64,000 nt of DNA. Origin: Endotrypanum monterogeii (taxonomy: Eukaryota > Euglenozoa > Kinetoplastea > Trypanosomatida > Trypanosomatidae). The notes beneath the pieces are model-generated. The model had not been told where the DNA came from. It worked only from the letters and a program-made list of their open reading frames with translations, and did not search any database. Below are positions 50,499-63,000 of this stretch, in pieces; within the stretch, counting starts at the first letter, position 1, and every line of letters starts with the position of its first letter. A program made the position numbers and the translations under genes. The DNA lies in assembly GCA_000333855.2 (NCBI GenBank), contig CM007346.1:253046-317045 (forward strand), read 5' to 3'.

Positions 50499-51001
50499 AT
50501 CAAAGGCATAGGCTTTTCGCTGATCCTCAAAAAGTTGGAATTTCAAAAGTACCGGTCACGCTTTTCATGGGAATGTCTGAGTCGTTCCTAACTCCGCACT
50601 ATCAACCTTTTCTTTCTTAAATCGGTGGGGCAGAGGTTTGACCGGGTGTGATTTCCTACATCCTGCTATTCGAGTATTGTTTCTCGGTGTACTGGCAAGG
50701 TTCTCCTTTCTCGGTTTCTCAAGGGATAAACTTGAGCGCCTATGAAGAATTTGTATATAATCTCTCTCTTTCTCGTCCTCGTTGGTTGCGTCAATCTATC
50801 ATTATTTGCTTCACTTTGTAGCGATTTGGTGACAGCGTCCTGGAGGAACAGCGGTCGTTGTCGTGATACTCTTCTGCAACTACATATCAATCAAGTCCTA
50901 TTTCTCCCACACATGGACTCAAAGAACCCCTCTTACCGGAGAAAGCTCGAGGAAAGTGCGCGGCCAAAAACCGTCGCAGGGTGTCGGCTGGAGGCACATG
51001 T
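50499..51001 (+). repeat. Right copy of the 503-bp direct duplication
   Basis: Identical to 49976-50478. This copy is continuous with the full dynein coding region, and its end falls at ...ggaggcacatgt inside that gene. Confidence 0.9.
50722..50821 (+). promoter_or_regulatory. Two candidate spliced-leader acceptors for dynein
   Basis: The first, ttctcctttctcggtttctcaAG (AG at 50722-50723), is 18 nt before the ATG at 50742. The second follows a longer pyrimidine-rich stretch (from 50759, AG at 50820-50821) and would remove that ATG, leaving the ATG at 50913 as the start. Which is used decides whether the protein carries a 57-residue hydrophobic leader. Confidence 0.45.
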
Positions 51002-54000
51002 AAATAGTGGCCTGGAACTTGCACAAAATGCACGGCAGCTCTACAGGTTCCAAAACCCGTCGTCTTTCAAATTCCACGGGTCGTTAGCAGCGTCGGGGAA
51101 ACTCGCTGAGGAGCTACGGAAAGCCGCGGGCATGCGAACGACGACAGATACCGCTGCCGTTGCCGCTCTCTCAGTCGGGGATGACAAAGACGTGGAGCTC
51201 TTGCGCTTGATTCAAAAAGCATGTCGCCGTCCTGCTAGAGCTCACGAAAAGCGAGTTGCTCCAAACGATGAGCCCGTGCTACGCAATATTCACACATCAG
51301 AGGAGGCCGTTGCCTTTTTCACTGCCAACGGCAACTCTACCAGCGTCAAGCATATTTTCCTCAACTACGCGCCGAAGGGTTTGGATTTTCGCCCCTATGA
51401 TTTGGTGACGGCTAAAAAAGGTCATGAAGATCCAGAGCACCACATATTGAGTGCAACAGGGATAGTGCACGTGCGACCGGGTCAGCCATCGGATGTGATG
51501 ACTCTTGCAGATTGGATGAAGGAGGCCTCCCTATTCAACATATTACGCAAGATTCCTTTTTTCAAAAACTTTCTACTTTACAAGGCATTTCTGCGTCTCC
51601 AAGCAAGACTGCGTCAGCGTATTTACAATGCAACGCGAAAATCACTGCTGACAGATCTTCTTGTTGCAAAGCGTACGTTTGCCTTTCCAATGCTGGAGCT
51701 GATAAAGCACTTACATAGCATTACGGAAACAAAGCTGATCGAGTATGATACGCATGGCAAGCACGATTTGGTGGCTGACGAATACAGCCTCGAGCAATCA
51801 TTTCATCGGCAAAAGGCTTCCGTGTTCGTAACCGGCGTTGCGGAGGGCACAGAAGAAAAACTGACGAAATTGGTGGAAATTCTGCGGCACCGAGCAGACG
51901 TCCCTGATCTAAACACCCAACAGGCGCTCGAGCAGTATCTTCTTACAGTAGCTGCCAGTGAGATGTCTGACACCCGTACGAAGCGAAAGGCAAAGTCAAT
52001 GATTGAAGCTCGCCTCGACTTGGAGCGGAGAACGCGTGAACTGAAAAGAAGCTTGGTTGAATACTCAAAGCTGCACATATTCGTTCGCCTTATTGATCTT
52101 GTGTGTTCTGAGAAACTTTTTCAAAGAGTGCTATCGGTTTTGCAGAATTTTCTCAATATTATTCGTGCGCAAGCACAAAGCGAGATACGAAAGGTTGGCT
52201 TCCAGGTTCTACTGCGCCCCGGGGAAACAACCATCGTTTTTGACCCCAAAGAGTCGGTTTTGCGGGCACTTGTTGCAGAGCTATTTTCTGGCTCTACGGA
52301 AGCGGTCACCACCGGGCCCCGTTTGTGCGACCTGAAGTATTTCAAGGCCCTTTTTCCTTCTCCGCCAAAGCTTTGGAGCATCAGTGAAGAGCTGCGGTCA
52401 AACAGCAGAATGGATTACATCAATAAATCATTGCTTTCGATTGTGCGTAGTGATTACGAGAAAGCTGACAATCGCCTGGTCACGTACCTCACTACATTGC
52501 CACATATTCATTTCTTGCAAAAAACTTGGGAGGAGATTTCTAATGAGTGTAAGCAAGAAACAGGCGAGAGCATTTTGTCTGCAGCCAGCTTAGCGAAGCT
52601 TTATCGCCGACTTCAAGAGGCGCAGGACTCACTTCGTGTTCTGATCGCAACATACGTAGGCTCTTTACTATGGATAAATGCTGCAAAGCTAAAGACGGAG
52701 ATTGAGCCGTGCTTGATCGCTCTGCGTGATGCATTGAATGGCTACTTGCGGAACACGGCGCGTGACATGATCCGAGAGCTAAACGCGTACTTTAAATCAA
52801 AGACGCAGGCAATGAATGAGCGCCCCCAAACGCTGCGAGAATTTGCTGATTATACTTCTATCTTCAAAGAAATATCTGCAAATACTAGCCAAACTGACGC
52901 TAAAGTTGCACAGGCCGAGGCGTTGTGCGAACTGATGGACAGGCAGCAAGTGGATTTCAACGATGATGAAGATAAGCAGCTGCGGGAGCGCACACTCAGC
53001 GGCAGCTCCGCGACGGAGTCTCTGCGCAGTCTCTTTGAAGAAGCCCGAACTCGGGCTGAGGAGTTCATCGAAGAGAACATGCCTACTCACGTAGACACGC
53101 TCCAGTCTGAAGTTGCAAATGTCGAGGAGGAGTGCAGTGGCCTCAACGAAATTCTCTTGGGAGAAGAATTTGCTCTTCTGACCGATAACACAGAACCTCT
53201 TCTTCAGTACTTGGCTGACATAAATGAGAAATTGGCTGAGGTGGAATCTAGCCAGGATCAACTCAGCCGCTTTGCAGAGCTCTTCGATTTGCCACCGCTC
53301 GACTGGTCAATCGTCAGTGATGTGAAGACGCTTTATCAAGCACGAGAGGAAACGTGGAATATTTTAGACCTCTTCAGCAAAAAGTCAGAGTACTGGTTTC
53401 AGACTCCAGTCAAGGAGCTGGACACTGGAGATATGGAGGAACAAGTGAACCTTATGATTCGCCGCGCAGGCCTCGTGAACCGTACAATGCTGGAGCGCAA
53501 CTACGAAGACGAGGTTGCACCACATTTGTTGCAGGAGTTGCAATCGATCCGCACTAATATGGCTGTGATTCATGATTGTGGTAACAAACATATGACTGCT
53601 GAGCACTGGAGTATTGTCCTGAAGGAAGTCACTGGCACCGCCTACAGTTACCACGACGATCTCAACCTGAGCTCCTTGGAGGAGTGGGACATCTTTTCCT
53701 TCAAGGAGGTGCTCTCTGAGCAGTCGGGTCTCGCAACGGGCGAGTGGAAGATTTCGAACGACTTAGATGTAATCAGACAGAGGTGGGATACTTTGAACTT
53801 CACGACAAAGCCCTACAAGAACCGTGACGGTCTGTTTATTTTGGGTGATTTGGAAGAGATTATCCAGCAGCTGGACGACCATCAGATCGAGCTGCAAACG
53901 ACGATGGCGTCACGCTTTGTTGCACCTGTGCGAGGCAAGGTAGAAAAGTGGATTCGTGATCTTCGAACCATCGGCAGTGTGATTGAGGAATGGATCACAC

Positions 54001-57000
54001 TACAGAAAAACTGGATGTACCTTGAGTTCATCTTCTCATCTGATGACATCAAGGAGCAGCTGCCTGAGGAAAGCGCTATGTTTGACAACGTGGATCGGTT
54101 ATTCCGCTCGTTGACGTCAAAGGCAAACAACCAAAAGAACGTTTTTCAGATCTGCACTGAGGAGGGCGTGTTGGAAGACCTAGTGAAAAGCAACAAAAAC
54201 ATCGACATTATTCAGAAGAAACTGGAGGACTATCTGGAGACCAAACGCATCGCCTTCCCTCGGTTTTACTTTTTGTCGAACGACGAGCTCCTCTCCATTT
54301 TGTCAGACGTGCGCAATCCCAACGCCGTCCAGCCACACTTGTCCAAGTGCTTCGACTCGATTGCTTCGCTTCGCTTCTTGGACGATGAGTGCACACAGAT
54401 CCTGGCGATGATTTCAGGGGAGGGCGAGGAGGTGCCGTTCGAGACGCCTGTATTTCCCGTTGGCAATGTTGAGCAGTGGCTTAGTGACATCGAGAGTGTG
54501 ATGAAGACGTCGCTATTCGCGCACATGCACCGTACTATTGAAATGGCTCCACAGCGCCAGCGAGAGGAGTGGATCTTCCAGCATCCAGCGCAGTGCATTC
54601 AGGCCGTGGACATGATTCTCTGGACAGGTCAGGTGGAGGCTGCCATTGTTGCTGGTTCGCTTCAGTCTTTCTATCAGGATTACCATGGTCAAATTCTCCA
54701 AATGGTCAGTTTGACGCGTCAGTCTTTGTCGAAGCTGCAGCGCACACTTGTGGGAACTCTCATCGTTCTGAATGTGCACAACCGCGACATTGTAGAAAAG
54801 CTGAGCACCGAGGGTGTCACGAGCGTGGAGGACTTTGCATGGTATCAGCAGTTGCGCTACTACTGGGAGTCTGACGCTCGTCAGGGGCGAGGCGACGTCA
54901 AGAACGTGGCGATTCATCACACCAACGCCCATCTCTGGTACGGTTACGAGTACCTTGGCAACCAGCCACGTTTGGTCATCACTCCACTTACCGACCGTGC
55001 TTTCTTGACATGTACTAATGCGCTTGCCATGAACCTTGGCGCTGCTCCGCAGGGTCCTGCAGGTACTGGAAAAACAGAGTCGGTGAAGGATCTCGGCAAG
55101 GCGTTGGCACGGCAGGTGGTCGTCTTCAACTGTTCCGATGGAATTCATTACAAGATGATGTCGCGCATGTTTGCAGGACTGGCTCAGGCTGGCGCCTGGG
55201 CCTGTTTCGATGAGTTCAATCGTATCGAACTGGAGGTGCTCTCCGTTATCGCGCAGCAAATGCTCGACATTGTCTTGGCACTGGGCCAGAAGTTAGAGCG
55301 TATGGACTTCGACGGGCACCCGATTCGCCTCAGCCCCAACTTTGGTGTTTTCATCACGATGAACCCCGGATACGCTGGCCGTACGGAACTGCCTGACAAC
55401 CTCAAGGCACTTTTCCGACCAATTTGCATGATGATCCCCGACTACGCCTTGATCGCAGAAATCATGTTTTACTCGGAGGGTTTCGCGAACGCCCGGACGT
55501 TGGCGCAGAAGATGGTTCAGCTGTACAAGCTCAGCTCCGAGCAGTTGTCGAAGCAGGACCACTACGATTTTGGTATGCGTGCCGTCAAGTCCATTTTGGT
55601 CATGGCGGGCTCCCTGAAGCGCAAGAACCCCGACGACAGCGAGGACATGCTTCTGATTCGTGCCATGCAGGACGCTAACGTGCCGAAGTTTCTTCGCGAG
55701 GATACGATCCTTTTCATGGCGCTTGTGAAGGACCTGTTTCCAACCATTGTAGTGGAGGAGAGCCCAAACACACTGCTGTTCGACTACATCCAGGAGCAGT
55801 TCACGACTGACGGACTCCAGGTGGTAAGTGGCCTCCTGACGAAAGCGATGCAGCTGTTCGACACTCTAGTCGTTCGGCACGGTGTGATGTTGGTGGGGCA
55901 GACCTTCAGCGCCAAATCCACAGTGTTGCGTACCGTCCAGAGGTCACTGACCCGCATCAAGAAGGATGGCCACGACGCCGAGGGTCAGGTACCGCTCTTC
56001 AATTCCGTGCACATACACTTGCTGAATCCCAAGTCTGTTACCATGGGTGAGCTCTACGGGCAGGTGAATGAGATGACGCGCGAGTGGTCGGATGGGATTC
56101 TGAGCAACATTGCCCGCGGCATTACCCGATCTGCGTTAATGCAGCCGGACCGGCAGTGGGTCGTGTTCGACGGCCCTGTCGATGCTGTCTGGATTGAGAA
56201 TATGAATACTGTTCTTGATGACAACAAGCTGCTGTGTCTCTTTAACGGCGAGCGAATCAAGCTGCCAGCTACAGCCACGTTCATGTTCGAAGTGCAAGAC
56301 CTGCGTGTGGCCTCGCCGGCTACGGTGTCTCGTTGCGGCATGGTGTACATGGAGCCATACTACCTGGATGGCAACCGCGGCTGGGTGCCCATCGCCCAAA
56401 GCCTTGTCAAGACAAAGGCGAAGACCGACACTCGGCTGCAGGAGGATCGTCTACTGGAGCTGCTGAACATGCTGCTTCCCGACGCACTAGACTTTATTCG
56501 GGGGCGCTGTCGTGAGTGGGTGCCGTCTGTTGACGCGCAGCTAGCGGTGAATTGTGTGGAGCTTCTGCAGGGCTTCCTGGCCACTGCCGAAGACTCGACG
56601 GTGTGGCCGAGCGGCGCGATCACACCAGTTGAAGCCTCGGGTACAGGCGATGGGGATGGCAATGGAGGAAAGCGCAGAAGCACTATCAAGCACACGACGG
56701 GTCATCGTTCTTCTGGGTTCGGAGCAAACACGTTGATCGAGAGTACACCAGCAGAGTTCGCGCGGCCGGAGATCAATAATGTCACGGCGGAGGCTCCAGA
56801 CGAGCGCCGACTTTTCGACATGTACTTCATCATGGCCTTGGTGTGGTCGGTCGGTGGCAACTTGCGTGACGACTCGCGTGATGCCTTTGAGACGTTTTTG
56901 CGTGAAAAAATCGAGGCGGTGTTGCCAGGTTTATTACCTGCTCCCCACTCGGTCGCTTCAGCCGCCTCTGGCGAGGTCCTGCCGAGGACTAGCCTGTACG

Positions 57001-60000
57001 ACTGCGTAGTCCACCGCCCCTCAATGCAGTTCATTACGTGGAACCATCTCGTCTCAACTTTCATGTACGACAGTCAGAGCTCATATTTCGATCTCGTGGT
57101 GCCGACTGCGGAGGGGGTGGCACTCAGTACGCTACTGGGCGTGCTGATGACCTCTTCGCAGCATGTTCTCGTGAACGGCGTGACCGGTACCGGCAAGTCG
57201 CTAGGAATTACAAGCTTTTTGACAAGTACGCTGCACACTGATGATCCGGCAAGCTCGTGGGAGTCGTTCAGCATTGTCTTTTCCGCGCAGACGCGGAGCA
57301 AGGACATTGAGGACCGCCTGGAAAACAAACTTTACAAGCTTCGCAGCACCGCCCTTGGCCCTACTCCGGGCAAGCGAGCCATCCTGTTCGTGGACGACAT
57401 CAACATGCCGACACCAGAGATATACGGTGCCTCTCCGCCGCTGGAGCTCCTCCGGCAGCTGTTTTCACAAGGAGGTTTCTACGACACACATAAAAGTCCG
57501 GCTCTCTTCAAAGAGCTCCATAACGTGCTGCTGCTCGCGGCGTGTGGCGTGCCGGGTGGCGGCCGCAACGAGATGACTCAGCGTCTCACGTCACGCTTTC
57601 ACCTGATTTGTCAGCCAGCGCTGTCCCAAGTCTCAACGCGGCGCATTTTCGGGTCTCTACTCCACGGCTTTTTGCACCAGTGGGGCTCCAGCGAGATTCA
57701 GGCTCTGTCCACGAAGCTTGTGGCCGCGACGCTCGGGTGTTACGAGCGCATTACGCAGGAGAAGCTGCCGACGCCGACCCGCTCGCACTACACTTTCAAT
57801 ATGCGGGACCTTGGCAAAGTCATTCAGGGTATTATGCAAACCTCGCCGCGTGTGACGTCTTCGCAGGAAGCGTTTTACAGCGTCTTTCTGCACGAGGCGT
57901 CGCGCATCTTCCACGATCGCCTGGTTGATGCTGCGGACCGCGCGTGGTGGTGGTCAACGCTCTCGGAAGTGTGCAGCACTGTGCTGGAGCATCCGTGGAG
58001 CTCGGCTTACGAGGAGCTCATTTTTGGTGATTTCATGCGCCGCGATCATGCGCACTATGAGGAGATCACCGAGCCGATTGATGCGATTGCGCAGACCCTG
58101 GCAGAGTACCAGAAAGGGTTCAACATGGAGTACAACAAGGAGGTCGAGTTGGTGTTTTTCAAAGATGCTGTGCAACATGTCGCGCGCCTGTGCCGTGTGC
58201 TTCGGCAACCGCGTGGCCACGCGCTTGTCGTTGGCATGGGTGGTACAGGCCGCCAGTCGCTCTGCAAGTTGGCTGCCTTTATCTGTAGTTTACCCATATA
58301 TGAGGTCACTATCACTCGCACGTTCAGCATGATTGAGTTTCACGATGGCCTCAAAAAGGTTTTGCTTGACAGCGCCCGCCACAACAAACCCGTTCTTTTC
58401 TTTCTGTCTGACTCGCAGCTGGTATACGAGGAGATGCTGGAGGACATCAATAACCTGCTCAATACCGGAGAGGTTCCGAACCTGATGGAGTCTGAGGACG
58501 TGGATCAAATTGTGGAAGCCGTTCGCCCATACGCCGTTGCTGCCGGCAAGCGTGAAACCCGCAATACTATTTTCTCCCACTTTGTCAGCATGTGTCGCGA
58601 TCAGGTGCATATCGTCATGGCGATGTCGCCAGTGGGTGACCAGTTCCGTCGGCGTCTGCGCATGTTTCCATCGCTCGTGAATTGCTGCGCTATCGACTGG
58701 TTCGACCAATGGCCGCGCGACGCGTTGACCTCTGTGGCAGAGCGTGTCTTGGCAGACTTGTCCATGGAGGAGGCTGAGAAGTCTCACCTCATTGAGTTGT
58801 GCGTTTCCATTCATGTGGATGTTCAGGAGGCGTCGGAGCTCTTCTTCAGTGAGCTGCGGCGGCGGACCTACACCACCCCGACGTCGTATCTTGGCCTACT
58901 CACGAGCTATCGTCAGCTGCTAGAGGAGCAGGACCGCTCTGTAACCACACAGGTGGAGCGGTATCAAGGTGGTCTCGACACGCTGCACAGCACGCGGGCG
59001 ATGGTGGATGTTATGAAGGTGAAATTGATCGAGATGCAGCCTAAGCTGGTAGAGGCTGTAAAGAGCACCGAGGAGATTATGGGCCGGGTAGAGAAGGAGC
59101 AGGAGTCCGCTGAGGTGGTACGCGCACAGTGTGCTGAGGAGGAGGAGGCTGCAAGCGACATCCAGGCTGAGGCTGATAGTATCCGTGGCGAGTGCCAAGC
59201 GGAGCTGGACAAGGCAATGCCTATTCTGAAAGCGGCCGAGGACGCACTGGCCGACCTGCGGCCCGATGATATTCGAGAGGTTCGGAGCTTCTTAAAACCT
59301 GCCGTCCGCGTTGTTCTTGTGCTGGAGGCGGTTCTGGTGCTGCTCGGAGAGAAGGATCTCACGTGGGACCGAGCAAAACTTGTGATGAGTCGCATGGACT
59401 TCATCAAGGACCTCCAAAACTACAAGCGCGACGACCTCTCAGAGAGAACGATACGGTCGATTCAGAAGTACATCAACAATCCCGACTTTCAGCCGGAGGA
59501 GGTGGCTAAGAGCTCCAAGGCGTGTAAGTCCTTAGCGATGTGGGTGATGGCGATGAACAACTACTACGAAGTGGTGAAGGTCGTCGCGCCGAAGCGTGCG
59601 CGGCTGGCTGAGGCAGAGGGAAAGGTTGCGGTGGCTACGCAGGCGCTCCAGGCCGCCCGTGGCGGTCTGCGCAGCATCGAGGAGAAGCTAGATGCTCTGC
59701 AGACTGAGATGAGGGAAAATGTGCTCAAGAGGCAACAGCTGGAGGAGGATATCGACTTGACCACCGTGCGATTGGAGCGGTCAGAGCAGCTGATGAACGG
59801 CCTAGCCTCGGAGCAGGCGCGTTGGGTGGAGGCGGTTTCTAAGCTCATGGCAGAGAAAGCGGGCCATCCTGGTACCATGGCGCTCGCTGCCGGCGCCGTC
59901 GCTTACCTGGGGCCCTTTACCGCGCCCTACCGAGACCGTCTTCTACGCGCGTGGTACGCCAGATGTTTGGAGCTTGGGCTGCCCGTCAGTGCGTCGAACT

Positions 60001-63000
60001 TCCAGTTGTCTAGCATCATGGATCCTGTCCAAATCCGCACCTGGGCACAGCAAGGCCTTCCGACGGACCCCTTCAGTGTGGAAAACGGTGTCATTGTCAG
60101 AAAGTCGCGGCGTTGGTGTCTTTGCATCGATCCACAAGGACAGGCAGTGAGCTGGATTCGCGCGATGGAGAAGGAGAACAACTTGCGGGTGCTGAAGCTG
60201 ACGGATTCCAATTACATGCGATCCTTGGAAAATGCCATTCGTGTTGGTCTGCCGGTGCTCATCGAAAATGTCGGCGAATCGTTGGATGCCGCCCTCGACC
60301 CGCTGCTGCTGCAACACACGTACCGGTCTCAGGGAAGACTCCTCATGAAGCTTGGCGACACCGAAGTGGACTACGATCCGAATTTCCGACTTTACATGAC
60401 AACAAAACTGGCGAACCCGTTTTTCCTCCCAGAGCTGCAGATTAAAGTGACCATCTTGAACTTTACAGTGACGCAGGCGGGGCTGGAGAACCAGCTGCTG
60501 GCGGATGTGGTGCGGGTGGAGATGGCAGAGCTGGAGCAGAGGGCGGATCAGACGGTGCTCGATATTGCTCGGGGTAAGGACGAACTGAAGGCACTCGAGG
60601 ATAAGATTCTGAAGCTTCTGGTCTCGTCGACCGGTAACATCCTGGACAACGAGCAACTGGTAAACACCTTACAGGAGGCCAAGGCGACGAGCGAGAGTGT
60701 GGGCGAGGCTTTACAGGTGTCGGTGGAGACGCAGCGAGATATCGAGATGGCGCGAGACCGATATCGCCCTGTTGCACGGCGTGGTGCCACTGTCTACACG
60801 GTCATCACCGAGCTCTCTGGTCTCAACCACATGTATCAAAACTCGCTTGACTTTTTCAAACAACTCTTCGTCCTCACACTTAGACAGACAGAGAGAGAGG
60901 ACTCGGTGGATCGGCGTGTGGCAACATTACTGCCGGCCGTAACACTGCGCTCCTACAACACCATCTGCCGCGGTCTTTTTGAGTCGGACAAGCTCATCTT
61001 TGCCGCCCTCCTTTACGTGCATGTGGCACGGCAGGAGGGCACCATCACGGACGAGGAATGGTCGTTCCTCCTCAAGGGGAGTGAGGGTAAGCGCTTGGTG
61101 GACGAGGAGCTAGACCCGCCACCTGTGTGGTTACCACTTCAGAGTTGGAACGAGCTGACTGCGCTGGCGGTAGCCCTTCCCGCCTTCGCCTCGCTCAAGG
61201 ACTCTGTTATTGACAATGAGGCGGAGTGGGAGGAGTGGTACGGCCGGAAAAAAGGGTATGAGAGCTACCCCGCCAGCCTTGGCCCCTACTCAACCTGGCA
61301 ACGGTTGCTCATCCTGAAGGTGTTCCGCGAAGATTTGCTCAACTACGGTCTCTCCTGTCTCATCGAGCTGGAGCTGGGCAAGGCCTTTACGGAGAGTCCC
61401 GCTTTCGACCTCGCAGGCTGCTACCAAGATAGCACCCCCACGGCTCCGGTGATATTTGTGCTGACTCCTGGAACAGATCCGACGCAGCTCTTCACAGAGT
61501 TCGCCGAACGTAAGGGCTTTGGCTCACGCAAGATGATGCTTTCGCTAGGTCAGGATCAGGGCCGCAAAGCTGAAGAGATGATTCGTATCTCCAGCACTGA
61601 GACGGGGGCGTGGGTGTACCTTCAGAACTGCCACGTGTACACGTCGTGGATGCCGTCGCTAGAGCGCATATTGGAGGAACTTACGCAGCGCGAGGTGCAC
61701 CGCGACTTTCGACTCTGGCTCACCACGATGCCGGTGGCGTCCTTCCCGGTGCTCTTGCTGCAGTCAGGCGTGAAGGTGGTGAAGGAATCGCCGCAGGGGT
61801 TGAAGGCGAACATGCGCGATGCCTTCGCTGCTACCATGACAGACGAGATGTGGAACAACTGCCCCCGCAACCCGACAACGTGGCGCCGCATGCTTCTTTC
61901 CTTGACATTTTTCCATGCTGTTATTCAGGAGCGCCGCCGCTTCGGGGCCCTCGGATGGAACATCCCTTACGAATGGAGTCAACCGGACCTCTCGGCGAGT
62001 TTGCAATCACTGCAGACTTACTTGAAAGACGAGGGTGAGGCTGTGCCATGGAGTGCACTGCGCTACATGACTGGCGTAATCAACTACGGCGGACGCGTGA
62101 CAGACTTCCTGGACAGTCGTTGCTTATCTACTATCCTAGAGAAATTTTTTAATGACAGCGTGGTCGCGGAGAACACGCAGTACGATGTCGCGCCAGGTGG
62201 AGTCTATCATATCCCAAAGGATGTCTCGTCGCTTGAAAACATACGTACATATCTAAGTGACCTCCCGACATTCGAAAGCCCCGAGCTCTTCGGGCTGCAT
62301 GCGAATGCCGATATCACGTTCAACAAGAACACGGTGCGCCGACAGCTGTCAGTGATTCTGTCGGTGCAGCCACGCACAAAAGCGGTGGCGGGTGGAAGCC
62401 CAGAGGATAAGGTCTTGGACATGGTCACTGAATTCCAGCGACGACTGCCAGCCGCGATTGACAGGGCGCGCGCGCATCCAGAAACCTATCGGCTAACTCC
62501 GGCGGGCACAATGATTTCTCTCGGTACCGTGGCACTCCAGGAAATCCTCTTTTTCAATGCCGTACTTGCGAAGCTGGAGCGGACGTTGCAGCTGTTGCGG
62601 CGCGCGATCAAAGGTGAAGTGGTCATGTCTGCTGAGCTAGAGGCCATGTTCGACGCGATGATCCTTGGATACGTCCCAAAACTGTGGCACGACGGTGGCT
62701 ACCTCTCACGCAAGCCGCTTGCATCCTGGTATGAGGACACACTAAAGCGTATCGAGTTCTTCCGCGACTGGAATGACAACGGGCAGCCCATTAGCTTTTG
62801 GATTTCAGGTTTCTTCTTCCCGCAAGGGTTTCTCACTGGTGTGCTGCAGACGTACAGCCGTCTGCATCAGGCGCCCATTGATGAGGTGAAGTTCCGTACC
62901 CGTGTGACATGTTATGAGCTACCGGAAGATATCGAAGACAACGTCGAGAATGGTGTGTACATTCACGGCGCCTTTGTGGAGGGCGCTGGCTTTAATCTGG

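Larger units (their letters stand above)
49055..50912. promoter_or_regulatory. Divergent strand-switch region (probable bidirectional Pol II start region)
   Basis: Genes to the left run on the minus strand and the dynein gene to the right runs on the plus strand, so transcription diverges from here. In trypanosomatids such regions carry broad RNA polymerase II initiation without TATA boxes and are marked by acetylated histone H3 and base J borders. No core motif is expected and none is seen. The interval has G runs at 49439-49447 and 49518-49526, lower GC than the coding regions, and a 503-bp duplication with a gap. If the duplication is an artefact, the true region is about 520 bp shorter. 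Confidence 0.75.

Noticed and set aside
50219..50620. Apparent second dynein N-terminal gene
   Set aside because: It is the left copy of the 503-bp duplication, runs into Ns and has no motor downstream; an assembly artefact is the simpler reading.
54513..55259. 248-aa minus-strand frame inside the dynein gene
   Set aside because: It is antisense to the conserved AAA1 region, which is clearly coding on the plus strand.
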